Assembly: GCA_021824175.1 (NCBI GenBank)
Contig: JAKALP010000019.1
Location: 35,532 to 99,531 of the forward strand
From: Deltaproteobacteria bacterium
Lineage (GTDB): Bacteria; Desulfobacterota; Desulfobacteria; Desulfobacterales; Desulfosarcinaceae
DNA length: 64,000 nucleotides
Reading direction: 5' to 3'
The translations under genes were made by a program, and so were the position numbers. The number at the start of each line of letters is the position of its first letter. Position 1 is the first letter of the stretch. The notes beneath the pieces are model-generated. The model searched no databases and had not been told where the DNA came from. It saw only the letters and a list, made by a program, of their open reading frames with translations. This document shows positions 36,154-45,694 of this stretch, piece by piece.

Positions 36154-36939
36154 ATGAACGAAACCAAACACCACCAATTATTATCTTCAACGCAACGGCC
36201 GGCCCTGTCCGCAACCCAGAATGGACGCCGGCTTTTGGCCGTGGGTGTGGATGGCGCCGAGCACCAGCTCCTGAAAAACCATGCCCTGGAGCTCGGGGCG
36301 CGCATCGGCTGCGAAGTGGTGATGCTCACCCTCGATCCAAAGAGCTCGCCCCGGACCGGCAATGTCACCATGGCCACTCCCGCGGACTGCGGGGAGCATT
36401 GTCTGCAATACAGGGCCCCGGCCGGCGATATGGGGGCGGCCGTCACCGAGCTGGCCCAATCCCTCAAACGCATTGAATTTATCCTCACCGATTCAGACGC
36501 CATCAAGGAGAGTTTAACCGAGACCGAGCTGACGCCGGTTTTCAAGATAATGGATTCAACCTTACAAACAGGAGGAAAGAGTATGGCGAACACATCCATG
36601 GCCCCACCGGCCAAACCCATCGGCAAGACCATTCTTTACGGCGCAATTACCGCGGCTCTCTACGCGGGGATCTTTTGGAAAGCCGACATGGTCATGAACC
36701 TTTTTTCCCGCGGCGGGCTCTATGCGGCGCTGCCCATTACCACGGCTTTTGTCTTCTCCTTTGCCCATGGCGCGTTCGCCAGCAACCTGTGGTCTTTACT
36801 GGGCATTCAGGCCAAAACGACGGCCGAAGCCTACAAAAGCGTGTCCGCCAGCACCCAGCCGGCCAAAACCAAGACCAAGCGCCCCAGGGCCCGGGCCTAC
36901 GTCAATCCCTTTCACAACATGGAGCTGAAATCCAAATAA
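36154..36939 (+). CDS. Membrane protein of unknown function, possible in-frame fusion with internal start
   Basis: A 261-aa open frame. Residues 1-140 have a USP-like alternation (RRLLAVGVDGAEHQLL, GCEVVMLTLDP) without a full ATP motif. Residues 144-261 form a small membrane protein with two hydrophobic segments (ILYGAITAALYAGIFW and YAALPITTAFVFSFAHGAF) and a basic tail. A strong internal site, AGGAGGAAAGAGT, precedes ATG 36583 (codon 144), so the C-terminal part may also or mainly be made alone. It sits just before tauE, hinting at a shared transport role. I do not recognise either half with certainty. Confidence 0.65.
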   Translation: MNETKHHQLLSSTQRPALSATQNGRRLLAVGVDGAEHQLLKNHALELGARIGCEVVMLTLDPKSSPRTGNVTMATPADCGEHCLQYRAPAGDMGAAVTELAQSLKRIEFILTDSDAIKESLTETELTPVFKIMDSTLQTGGKSMANTSMAPPAKPIGKTILYGAITAALYAGIFWKADMVMNLFSRGGLYAALPITTAFVFSFAHGAFASNLWSLLGIQAKTTAEAYKSVSASTQPAKTKTKRPRARAYVNPFHNMELKSK

Positions 36940-36987
36940 CGCCCATTGCCCTGGCGAATAAGCCAGTTCTACTGCAAGGAGGAGCCA

Positions 36988-38061
36988 ATGCACGATTTAC
37001 AACAAGCCGTACAATTTATCGATTTGAGCGCCGTTTCCGTAATTTTCCTGTTCGTAGTCGGATTCATCGGCGGCCTGGTGAGCGGGTTCATCGGCTCGGG
37101 CGGAGCCTTCGTGCTCACGCCGGGCATGATGAGCCTGGGGGTTTCGGGCACCGTGGCCGTGGCCAGCAACATGTGCCACAAATTCCCCAAGGCTATGGTG
37201 GGGGCTTTCAAACGCTATAAATACGGCCAGGTGGATATCAAGCTGGGCCTGATCATGGCCGCCTCGGCGGTGGTGGGCGTTCAGGTCGGCATCCGGATTC
37301 AGAACCTGGTGCTGGCGGCCTGGGGCCAGGCCGGCTCCAACCTCTACGTCAGCCTCTCCTTTGTACTGGTATTGATCGTGGTGGGCGGCTATGTGTTCTA
37401 CGATGCTTGGAAGAGCCGCAAATCCCAGGGCATGGACGCAGTTTCATTCATCGCCCGCAAATTGCAAGCCATCAACCTGCCGCCCATGATCCACTTCAAA
37501 CGGGCCAATGTGCGCATTTCCGTATGGTTCACCATTCCAGTGGGATTTGCCACCGGCATGCTGGCCGCGACCATTGCCGTGGGCGGATTCGTGGGCGTGC
37601 CGGGCATGATCTATGTGCTCGGCGTTTCGGGTTTCGTGGCATCGGCCACCGAATTGGTGATCGCATTCGTGATGGGCCTGGGCGGCTCCATCAACTGGGC
37701 CATGCACGGCATGGTGGACATCCGCCTGACGCTGATCATTTTGGCCGGCTCCCTGCTGGGCGTGCAATTGGGCGCCATCGGCACCACCTATGTCAAGGAG
37801 CACATGATCAAGAGCGTCATGGGCACCATCATGCTCATCGTGGCCGTCAGCCGCGCCCTGGCCGTGCCCGAATATCTGGGCCAGCTCAACCTGATCACCA
37901 TGAGTCCGACCACCATCAGCTGGCTGAAAAACCTGAGCTTCATCTCCATGTGCATCGCCCTGCTGGTGGGAGCGGTCATCATCCTGGGGGCTACATTTAA
38001 AGCCCGCCGGGAATTCCTGCGGATCGAGCAGCCCCAGACAGCTGCCGTGGCAAACTCATAG
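36988..38061 (+). CDS. TauE/SafE family anion permease
   Basis: A 357-aa inner-membrane permease of the TauE/SafE (DUF81) family, which moves sulfite, sulfoacetate or related anions. About eight hydrophobic helices; the paired family motifs GFIGGLVSGFIGSGGAFVLTP near 25-45 and ATIAVGGFVGVPGMIYVLG near 190 are present, with a soluble loop at about 130-180. ATG 36988 follows AAGGAGGAGCCA. In a sulfate reducer a sulfur-oxyanion substrate is a reasonable inference. It follows the small membrane protein by 48 bp and ends before a hairpin. Confidence 0.88.
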   Translation: MHDLQQAVQFIDLSAVSVIFLFVVGFIGGLVSGFIGSGGAFVLTPGMMSLGVSGTVAVASNMCHKFPKAMVGAFKRYKYGQVDIKLGLIMAASAVVGVQVGIRIQNLVLAAWGQAGSNLYVSLSFVLVLIVVGGYVFYDAWKSRKSQGMDAVSFIARKLQAINLPPMIHFKRANVRISVWFTIPVGFATGMLAATIAVGGFVGVPGMIYVLGVSGFVASATELVIAFVMGLGGSINWAMHGMVDIRLTLIILAGSLLGVQLGAIGTTYVKEHMIKSVMGTIMLIVAVSRALAVPEYLGQLNLITMSPTTISWLKNLSFISMCIALLVGAVIILGATFKARREFLRIEQPQTAAVANS

Positions 38062-38082
38062 ATCCACCTTCCATCGTAACCC

Positions 38083-38115
38083 AAGCCGGCGGGTCTTATT
38101 CCCGCCGGCTTCAAC
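38083..38115 (+). terminator. Hairpin after tauE
   Basis: Perfect 11-bp stem AAGCCGGCGGG (38083-38093) / CCCGCCGGCTT (38101-38111) with loop TCTTATT, then CAACTCTTTT. It may be a full or partial terminator between tauE and the next gene, which starts 24 bp later. Confidence 0.6.
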
Positions 38116-38135
38116 TCTTTTCAGGAGACTCCCCC

Positions 38136-38951
38136 ATGGCGATTATCACCATTTCGCGCGGTTCCTATTCCCGCGGCAAGCAGGTGGCTGAAAAAGTGGC
38201 TCAAACCCTTGGCTACGCCTGCATCTCGCGGGATATCCTGCTGGATGCCTCCGAAACCTTCAACACCAACGAGCTTAAACTGGCCCGCGCCATCCATGAT
38301 GCCCCAAACCTGCTGGACCGCTTCTCCAACGGCAAGGAGCGCTATATTGCCTATATCGAGGCGGCCTTGCTGGATTTTTGCCGCGAAGACAACCTCGTGT
38401 ATCACGGCCTGGCCGGTCATTTCTTCGTGCGGCAGATCAGCCACGCCCTCAAGGTGCGCATCACGGCCGACATGCAGACCCGTATCCGCGCCGAAATGGA
38501 GGCCAACAAGGTCTCCGAACGAGAAGCGCTCAAGCTGCTCAAAGAAGATGATGATCAGCGCCGACGCTGGAGCCGCTGGCTTTATGGGATCGATACGGCC
38601 GATCCGAACCTCTATGACCTGGTGATTCACCTGGAACGATTGACGCCCGACGAGGCGGCCGATATTATCTGTGCAACGGTGCGTTCGGGCCGCTTTGCCG
38701 CCACGGATCAATCCCAGCGGGATTTAAACGATCTGGCCCTGGCGGCGCGCGTGCGGGCCACGCTGGTGGAACGCTTTCCGGACATTATGGTGAAAGCCGA
38801 ATCGGGCGCCGTGCGCATTCGTATCAAATCAAGCGCCATCAGCATGAGCAGTGCGCCGGTAGAAGCAGAAATCCAGGAGACGGCCGCGCAGGTAAAGGGC
38901 GTTACCCGCGTGGAGGTCCAGCTCAAACCCATTATGATGTTTGATGATTGA
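38136..38951 (+). CDS. Cytidylate kinase-like protein with C-terminal BON-like domain
   Basis: A 271-aa protein of the cytidylate kinase-like family (P-loop NMP-kinase fold). The N-terminal AIITISRGSYSRGKQVAEKVA is the family's modified P-loop, and YHGLAGHFF and DLVIHLERL are further conserved strands. Residues about 195-265 resemble a BON/phospholipid-binding beta-alpha fold (VRATLVERFPDIMVKAESGAVRI). ATG 38136 follows CAGGAGACTCCCCC. Its stop overlaps the next gene's start by 8 bp. These proteins often sit beside stress genes, and phosphorylation of CMP is not assured. Confidence 0.8.
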   Translation: MAIITISRGSYSRGKQVAEKVAQTLGYACISRDILLDASETFNTNELKLARAIHDAPNLLDRFSNGKERYIAYIEAALLDFCREDNLVYHGLAGHFFVRQISHALKVRITADMQTRIRAEMEANKVSEREALKLLKEDDDQRRRWSRWLYGIDTADPNLYDLVIHLERLTPDEAADIICATVRSGRFAATDQSQRDLNDLALAARVRATLVERFPDIMVKAESGAVRIRIKSSAISMSSAPVEAEIQETAAQVKGVTRVEVQLKPIMMFDD

Positions 38952-39789
38952 TCCGCTGCGGGACATCTCCAATCCACAATCCGCGCCACTCGCCGAATCG
39001 CCGGGAGCGGCCCTGGTGGCCATGGGCAAAGCCCTGGTGGCCATCAAAGATTCCAATCCTGCGCTGCATGCCTTTACCCAGACCATGGAAATGAGCCGCC
39101 GGCTGGGCTTCCCGGTGGCGGCCGTGACCGTGGCGCCGGCCTATGAAGGGGATTTGGGGCTGAGCACCGCCGGATCGTCGCGCGCGGCCGGCAACGACCC
39201 CAGCCGCGTGGTTCTGGACGAAGCGCTGGATATTGCCATGTCCGAAGGCTTGGGCCTGGAAACCTTCCGCGCCACGGGCCTGGCCCACCTCGCGGTTCTG
39301 CAAATGCTCCAGGGCAGCGGCTTTGGATTGGTGGTGCTGGGGCGTGACCGCCGCTGGACATCGCCCTTGAACACGGCCGCCCATGTAGTGCGTCAAAGCC
39401 CCGTAGATGTGCTGGTGATACCAGAAGAGCGGCCCATGCGGTTCAGGCATATCGTCTGCGGCGCCATCGGTCTGCCGGTCGGCCCAGTGCTGGATACGGC
39501 CGCCCATTTGGCCTCCCTGGACAATGGTCGGGTAACCCTTCTGACCCTGGCCAACGAAAGCGGCATCCAGGAGATCGGTGTTTCGGGGTCTACGCCGGTC
39601 AAAGTCCAAACCGTGAATAGTCCACGGGCGCTCAATCGTGAACTAAGAGAGGCGGCCCGCCAGCTATCGACGGACCTGATCGTTTTCGCCGAAGCGCCGG
39701 CCCGCGGTATCTGGAATGCGTTGGGCCTGCCTTGGGCGGTGCGTTTGCTCATGCGCTCCCACTGCGCGCTGTGGGTGGTCAAGATCTGA
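38944..39789 (+). CDS. Universal stress protein, tandem domain
   Basis: A 281-aa protein of two USP folds: residues about 25-140 (ALVAIKDSNPALHAFTQTM, VVLGRDRRW, VDVLVIPEE) and 145-281 (RHIVCGAIGLPVGPVLDTAAHLA, LIVFAEAPARG, CALWVVKI). The G-x2-G-x9-G ATP loop is not obvious, so nucleotide binding is uncertain. TTG 38941 directly before ATG 38944 is an alternative start. The start overlaps the kinase-like gene, and the stop is one base before the phosphatase start: a tight operon. Confidence 0.8.
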   Translation: MIDPLRDISNPQSAPLAESPGAALVAMGKALVAIKDSNPALHAFTQTMEMSRRLGFPVAAVTVAPAYEGDLGLSTAGSSRAAGNDPSRVVLDEALDIAMSEGLGLETFRATGLAHLAVLQMLQGSGFGLVVLGRDRRWTSPLNTAAHVVRQSPVDVLVIPEERPMRFRHIVCGAIGLPVGPVLDTAAHLASLDNGRVTLLTLANESGIQEIGVSGSTPVKVQTVNSPRALNRELREAARQLSTDLIVFAEAPARGIWNALGLPWAVRLLMRSHCALWVVKI

Positions 39790-39790
39790 C

Positions 39791-40441
39791 ATGGAAAAAC
39801 TCTTTGCCATCGGCGACATTCATGGCTGCTACCTTCAGCTGGTGAAGCTGATGGAGCGCCTCGCCTTCGATGCCCGGCACGATACGCTGGTTTTCCTGGG
39901 AGACTACATCAACCGCGGTCCCCAATCGCGCCAAGTCATTGACTTCCTGCTGCAAGTAAAATCCACTTGTCCCCGCAGCGTGTTCCTGATGGGCAATCAT
40001 GAACATTTGCTTCTTAGTTACGCGGCCACCGGCGATGTGGAGATCTTGCACAATCTGCGCGGCATGGGAGCAGAAGAAACGCTGAAGAGCTACGACCACG
40101 CGCCCGTGCGCAGTCTGCTGGATCTCTCCTTCCTACCGCCAGCCCACCTGGAATTCTTTCGTTCGCTGCAAGTCTCCTTCCGCTGGGGGCCCTATCTCTT
40201 CGTGCATGCCGATGAAGCTGAAGAAAACAGTTCCGAGGCCCACCTGGGCGAAGTACTCGCCAGCCGTCGTCTGGTCAAGGAGTGCCAACTGCTGGAAGGC
40301 TGCGTGCGGGTCTTCGGCCACAGCCCTTTGGAAACCCCGCTGGTGGCGCCGGACCGCATCGGCATCGACACCGGGGCGGCCCACGGCAATCTGCTCACGG
40401 CCGTGGAGCTGCCGGCCCTGCGCTTTTATCACGCCGGTTGA
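39791..40441 (+). CDS. PPP-family serine/threonine protein phosphatase
   Basis: A 216-aa metallophosphoesterase of the PPP type. Metal and catalytic motifs: GDIHGC (residues 8-13), GDYINRGPQS near 40, GNHEHLLL near 72 and GHSPLETP near 180. The second motif has Asn where GDYVDRG normally has the second Asp, a mild deviation next to the phosphate-binding arginine. Length is normal for bacterial PrpA/PrpB-like enzymes. ATG 39791 lies one base after the USP stop, so it is coupled to it. It ends 6 bp before the convergent frhB-like gene, with no terminator between. Confidence 0.88.
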   Translation: MEKLFAIGDIHGCYLQLVKLMERLAFDARHDTLVFLGDYINRGPQSRQVIDFLLQVKSTCPRSVFLMGNHEHLLLSYAATGDVEILHNLRGMGAEETLKSYDHAPVRSLLDLSFLPPAHLEFFRSLQVSFRWGPYLFVHADEAEENSSEAHLGEVLASRRLVKECQLLEGCVRVFGHSPLETPLVAPDRIGIDTGAAHGNLLTAVELPALRFYHAG

Positions 40442-40447
40442 AGCTTT

Positions 40448-41569
40448 TTAGGCCATCACAGGCTGATATTGCTTCCTTGAGCGGTTATTGGCCACCGATT
40501 GCTTCTTTTTCTCGGACCACTGCATTGCTTTTGCCAGGGCAGCAGCGCCGATGTCGGGGGCCTCTTTGTGGGGGAAAGCCTCGATAGCCCTGCCCAAAGC
40601 CTTGTTTAAGACGGACTGCCCCAGTGGTGTGCGGGCAACAACGGTGGTCCAGTCCTCCGGCGATCCCAAGCCGCCGAAAGAAAGATCCGCGAATTCAGAA
40701 GTATAATCTGAACAATAACGACAGGCGTGGCGCTTCATGAAATCAAGCTGGTCCAAGGGAATGGACCGGACCTGTCCATTGTGAAGGTGAATCAGCAGAT
40801 GTTCTTTAACATTGATCTTGGTGACCTCGTTCCACTGAAAGCCGCCCATTTTTTCAATTCGGAGTCGGTGTTCATGGTTGAAGATAAAATTCCCGGTGCA
40901 AAAAAGCCCAAAAACAATCTTGATGGAATGGGAAGGGTCAATCCCCAGGGCTTGAATCCTTCGGATGGTGTTGACCTGGCAAGGAGTGCCGACAAAGGCG
41001 ACCTGGTTCAGGCGTTTGGTACCCATGCGCCCGACTTCAAGCAACGAAGGTGAAAAAGCCGAGTAAGTGGAATAGCGCTCCGAAAAAAGTTCCAAACCGT
41101 GGGAGGTATCAAAGTGGAAACCGGCGGCTTCCATGATCTCTTCCCGGCTGGAGGCCAGCCAAGGCACCCGTTGGAAGGATCCGATTTTTTTGGTGACAAT
41201 GGCGCCATCTATTTGCCCCTTCTCGAACAAGTGCAACAGCAGGGCGGTTACCACTCCGCCGTCGGTCCCCTGTTTCCTGACCGGTACATCCATGGCCCGG
41301 GCCACCGTGGCATCGAGCACGCGTCCCATGGGGGCTTGCCAAGAGAAAAGCCACTTGATCTCCTCGTCCAGTTCATGGGTTTCCGGGCAGATGGAATAGC
41401 ACAACCCACACTCCACGCACTTTTCAATGTCCTTGTAACGGGGCTTGCCATCTTCATCCAATTCCAAGGCGCCATAGTTGATGGCGGTACAAAAGGTTAC
41501 GCAGCCGCCGCACTGTTGACAAAGCCCTGGCTTTTGGATCTCTTCGATCAAATGAAAGAAAGTCTTCAT
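40448..41569 (-). CDS. FrhB/FdhB-family flavo-iron-sulfur protein
   Basis: A 373-aa protein of the coenzyme F420 hydrogenase/dehydrogenase beta-subunit family (FAD plus Fe-S, electron transfer to F420, ferredoxin or a partner). N-terminal ferredoxin motifs CQQCGGCVTFCTAINYG and CVECGLCYSICPE; family blocks QGTDGGVVTALLLHLFEKG near 105, FVGTPCQVNTIRRIQ near 195, and CRYCSDYTSEFADLSFGGLG near 285. ATG 41569 follows AAAGGAGAGCGCC. It is the last gene of the hmc-hdr run, 126 bp after hdrA, so it probably exchanges electrons with HdrA. Confidence 0.88.
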   Translation of the reverse strand: MKTFFHLIEEIQKPGLCQQCGGCVTFCTAINYGALELDEDGKPRYKDIEKCVECGLCYSICPETHELDEEIKWLFSWQAPMGRVLDATVARAMDVPVRKQGTDGGVVTALLLHLFEKGQIDGAIVTKKIGSFQRVPWLASSREEIMEAAGFHFDTSHGLELFSERYSTYSAFSPSLLEVGRMGTKRLNQVAFVGTPCQVNTIRRIQALGIDPSHSIKIVFGLFCTGNFIFNHEHRLRIEKMGGFQWNEVTKINVKEHLLIHLHNGQVRSIPLDQLDFMKRHACRYCSDYTSEFADLSFGGLGSPEDWTTVVARTPLGQSVLNKALGRAIEAFPHKEAPDIGAAALAKAMQWSEKKKQSVANNRSRKQYQPVMA

Positions 41570-41695
41570 GGCGCTCTCCTTTCGGTTTAAGGATAAGGAA
41601 AGGCGATCGGGAAAGGGTGCTCACATACAAAATATTATAGAAGGGAATGTTTCATAGAGCAATAGAAGCCATTTCAAAATTCGGATCATCCCTGA

Positions 41696-44600
41696 TCAAT
41701 TACAAACCGCAGTGATCTGAGCAAATATTTGATCATTGTCAAACCCCTTCAGGCGAATGGCTCCGGATCGGCATGAGGCCTCGCACAAGCCGCAGCCTTT
41801 ACACAGGGCCGGATTGATGGTCGCCTTACCAGGATGGAGTCGCGCCGCGGCGTCGATCAATGAAGGCGCGGAGTACGGGCAGACCGAGACACAAACGCCG
41901 CAGCCGCTGCACGCCGTGGGCACAACCTCCGCCGTGGTGCCGCTGGTGTAGATGGTTTTGCGGGCCAGCAAGGTCACCGCCCGGGTGGCGGCCGCCACCG
42001 CTTGGGCAATGGATTCATCGATGGGCTTAGGCGCGTGGGCCAGGCCGCAGATAAAAACGCCGTCTGTGGCGCAGTCCACGGGCCTGAGCTTGGCGTGCGC
42101 TTCCATGAAAAAGCCGTCGTCGTTCAGGGTAGCCTTATATTGCTGCGCCAGGGGATTTTCCTTAGGCGGCGTGATGGCGCTGGCCAGGATCATCAGATCG
42201 GGCGTGATTTCCAATGTGCGGCGCAGGCCGGTATCCTTGAAGCGGACTTTCAAATTATTCTCCTCAAGTCCGACTTCCAGTCCCTGGTCCGCCTGATACC
42301 TGAGAAATACAACACCCTTTTCCCTGGCTTCGCGGTACAAATTTTCCCGCAAGCCATAGGCGCGCATATCGCGGTAAAGGATATAGACGTTGATTTGTGG
42401 GTTGATTTTTTTCAATTCCAGGGCGTTGGTGATGGAATGGGTGCAACACACCTTGGAACAATAAGGCCGTTGAGGAATCCTCGATCCCACGCATTGCACG
42501 AAAAGCACGCTTTTTTTCAAGGCGATCTCTGGATCATGGGCGATGAGCCGGCGACCCAGCTCCAGGCTGGTCAGGACCCGCTTGTCCTGACCATAGAGAT
42601 ACTGATCCGGCTTTAACTCCAATGCTCCCGACGCAATAATGGTGACGCCATGGATCAACTCCTGAGGCTTGTCGCCGGTCTGGATGGTGGTCTTGAAATT
42701 GCCCACAAAGCCGTCAGCGCTGATGATCTGCCCGCCCGTAATTATATCAATATTGCGGTCGGCCTGCAGTTCAGCGATCATCTGGCTCAATTGCCGCTGA
42801 ACATCCTCCGATTGCCAGGTGCGATAAATATTGAGGGCCTGGCCGCCTAATCGATCGCTTTTTTCAATCAAGTAGACATGATATCCTTGCCCGGACAAGG
42901 TTTTGGCCGCCGTCATGCCGGCGATTCCACCGCCGATGACCAGAGCCGTCTGGTTGACCTGAAGTTCGGCCTCCTTGAGAGGTTCGATGAGTTTGGCCTT
43001 GGCCACCGCCATCCGGACCAAATCCATGGCTTTTTCGGTGGCCATTTGCGGGTTGTTTTTATTAACCCAGGAACATTGGTTGCGGATATTTGCCATTTCA
43101 AACACATACTTGTTCAAGCCGGCGCTGACGAGGGTCTCCTGAAAAAGGGGTTCATGGGTTTTTGGGGTGCAAGCGGCCAGCGCCACGCGGTTCAAACGTT
43201 GTTCCTTGATAACCCTGGCCATGTTGTTCAACGAATCTTGGGAGCAGCTAAACAGGCTTTTTTCGGCATAAACCACATGGGGCAGGATCTTGGCGTATTC
43301 CACGACCGCCGGCACATCGATGACCCCGGCGATATTGGTGCCGCAGCAGCAGACAAAAACGCCGATGCGGGGGCTTTCGCCCCGGGTATCGTGCTCTTTG
43401 GCGATCTCCTTCTGACGCGTCAAGGTCCAGCGCGCTTCGGTGAGACTGCTGCCGGCGTTGCCGGCCGAGGCGCTGGCTTCGATAACCGAGGACGGGATAT
43501 CCTTGGGGGCCTCAAAGGCGCCGCACACATAAATTCCCGGCCGGGAAGTCCGGACCGGCGCAAAGCTGCTGGTGGCGACAAAGCCGTGGGCATCCAGGTC
43601 CACCCCGATCTCCTGGGCCAATTGGGTGGTAGAAGCATTCACGCCCAGGCCCACGGAGAGCACGACCATATCAAACGCTTCTTCCTTCCTTCGACCCTCT
43701 TCATCGACATAGCGGATCAATTGATGGCCGTTGCTGGGCCGGATTTGGGTGATTTTGGATTTGACGAAACGCACCCCGGAAACTTCCCTGGCCCGATTGT
43801 AGTACTTCTCAAAATCTTTACCATGGGTGCGGATATCCATGTAGAAAATCGCCGTATCCAGCGGTTCTTTGCTGTGTTCTTTGGCCAGCATGGCTTCTTT
43901 GATGGCGTAGGTGCAGCAGACCGACGAGCAGTAGCCCTTGGCGCCGATATGCACATCCCTGGACCCGATGCACTGGAGCCATGCGATTTTTTTGGGTTCT
44001 TTATGATCCGATGGCCGTACTAGGTGCCCGCCATAGGGGCCCGAGGCCGAAAGGATGCGCTCAAATTCAAGACTGGTCAGAATGTTGGGCGACTTGCCGT
44101 AGCCGTAGGCATCATGACCTTTGGGATCATAGGTTTCACAGCCGTTGGCCAGAATCACGGCGCCCACTTGCAAGGTCAGTTCCTTGAGTTGGTCTTTGAA
44201 ATCAATGGCGCACGTGGGACAAAATTTTTCGCAGGCCCGGCATTTGCCCTTGGTCAAGTAAATGCATTGAGTTGCATCGATGGCGTATTTCAGCGGTACG
44301 GCCTGGGCGTATTTGACATAAATGGCCTTGCGGTCCCTTAACCCGCCATCATATTCATTGGAGACTTTCTTGGGGCACTTTTCTGCGCACAGCCCGCAGG
44401 CGATACACTTCTCCATATCCACATAGCGCGGCTGCCGTATAAGGGAGACTTCAAAATGGCCTTCTTCACCGGAAATACTTTTTACTTCCGACAAAGTGAG
44501 CAACTCGATATTGTTGTGCCGGCCGACCTCGACCAGTTTGGGCGAGATGATTCACATCGCGCAATCATTGGTGGGGAAGGTCTTGTCCAACTGCGACATC

Positions 44601-44731
44601 AACCCACCAATGGAAGAAGATCTCTCGACTAGATATACGTAGTAGCCCGAATCGGCCGCGTCCAGCGCAGCTTGCATGCCAGCGATGCCTCCGCCCACAA
44701 CCATCACGGCGCCAATTTTGTTTTGAGTCAT
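41696..44731 (-). CDS. hdrA: Selenocysteine heterodisulfide reductase subunit A (HdrA-like)
   Basis: A 1011-aa flavin/Fe-S hub protein read through TGA 44552-44554 as Sec60, in [18 protein letters not shown], where HdrA homologues have Cys. FAD folds: [12 protein letters not shown] (N-terminus) and [13 protein letters not shown] (near 555). Ferredoxin motifs: [39 protein letters not shown] and [36 protein letters not shown] and [11 protein letters not shown] mark HdrA, with the second half repeating part of the core. Start ATG 44731 overlaps the hdrB stop (ATGA). Flavin-based electron bifurcation is possible but inferred. Confidence 0.93.
44519..44551 (-). promoter_or_regulatory. Probable SECIS of hdrA
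   Basis: On the minus strand, 15 bases after the TGA, CTGGTC (44536-44531) pairs with GGCCGG (44524-44519), with G-T wobbles, around the loop GAGGTC. The AGGTC apical loop is SelB-like. Confidence 0.55.
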
Positions 44732-45609
44732 TTTTGCTCCTGTTTCAAAAAGGATTCGATATTGCTGATATCCAGGGTGTTCATATGCAGTCCCAGGCTG
44801 CGGGCGTCGATGCCCATGGCCAGTCCGAGCAACTGGGGAAAAACAATGCTATGAAGAAGGGGTTGGCCGTGGTCCGAAGCGCTCATTGTCCGTTGGACCT
44901 GGTCAAATTGCATCTGGCAGTAAGGGCAGGCCACGCAGAGATAGTCGGCCCCGGCCTGCTGCCCGTCGGTGATCTTTTTTCGGGTCAGCGACATGGAAAG
45001 CTCGTCATTGACCCCTAGCAACGGGGCGCCGCAACACTCCAGCTTCAAGGGCCAGTCCAGACTCTGGGCGCCGGTGGCCGCGACCAGTTCATCGAAGATG
45101 ACCGGCGCCACAGGATTGTCGAACTCGGTGACATCGCTGGGCCGCAGGGCATGGCAGCCGTAATGGGTGGCAATTTTCAAGCCATGGAAGGGCTTGACGG
45201 CTTTTTCCTTAAGGGCCTTGGCGCCGATGTCATGGTACAGGACGGAAAGCAAATGTTTCACTGCGACCTTTCCCGTGTAGTTCAAGTCCTCCCTGGCCAG
45301 TTGAGCGTTGATCTCTTCCAGCGCGGCAGAGCTTTGGTTCATGGCATGGGCTGCTTTTTTCAAGCTGCCGAAGCAGCACTTGCACAGCACCAACAGGTCC
45401 AGCCCCTCTTTTTGAGCCAGGGCCAGGTTGCGGGCCGCCATGAAAAGAAAAGTCTTATAATCCGTGTTGCGAATGGGGTTGCCGCAACATTTAAATTCAG
45501 CAAGATCGATGACCTCGATACCGAGTAAGCCCAGCACTGCTCTGGCGGCAAGCTCATATTGCGGCACCCGGACCGGAATGTTACATCCAAGAAACAATGC
45601 AAATTTCAT
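44728..45609 (-). CDS. hdrB: HdrB-like CCG-domain protein
   Basis: A 293-aa CCG-domain protein like heterodisulfide reductase subunit B, which holds non-cubane 4Fe-4S clusters at the disulfide-reducing site. Two CCG sets: ECCGNP-type [10 protein letters not shown] near 42 with CKCCFGSL near 76, and [11 protein letters not shown] near 150 with [10 protein letters not shown] near 193 and [10 protein letters not shown] near 228. ATG 45609 follows CAGGGACACGAAG. The stop overlaps hdrA's start. It would relay electrons between HdrA and the membrane HdrC-like protein. Confidence 0.9.
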   Translation of the reverse strand: MKFALFLGCNIPVRVPQYELAARAVLGLLGIEVIDLAEFKCCGNPIRNTDYKTFLFMAARNLALAQKEGLDLLVLCKCCFGSLKKAAHAMNQSSAALEEINAQLAREDLNYTGKVAVKHLLSVLYHDIGAKALKEKAVKPFHGLKIATHYGCHALRPSDVTEFDNPVAPVIFDELVAATGAQSLDWPLKLECCGAPLLGVNDELSMSLTRKKITDGQQAGADYLCVACPYCQMQFDQVQRTMSASDHGQPLLHSIVFPQLLGLAMGIDARSLGLHMNTLDISNIESFLKQEQK

Positions 45610-45694
45610 CTTCGTGTCCCTGATTGAACTAAAAAGTTTGCGGCTTAAAGAGCCTTCTCCCTTTCAATTGGAGATTGCCGCGGCTCATGAATCG

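Noticed and set aside
44504..44731. HdrA starting only at 44503
   Set aside because: The FAD-binding N-terminus (VVGGGIAGM) is encoded upstream in the same frame, interrupted only by TGA at a conserved Cys position.
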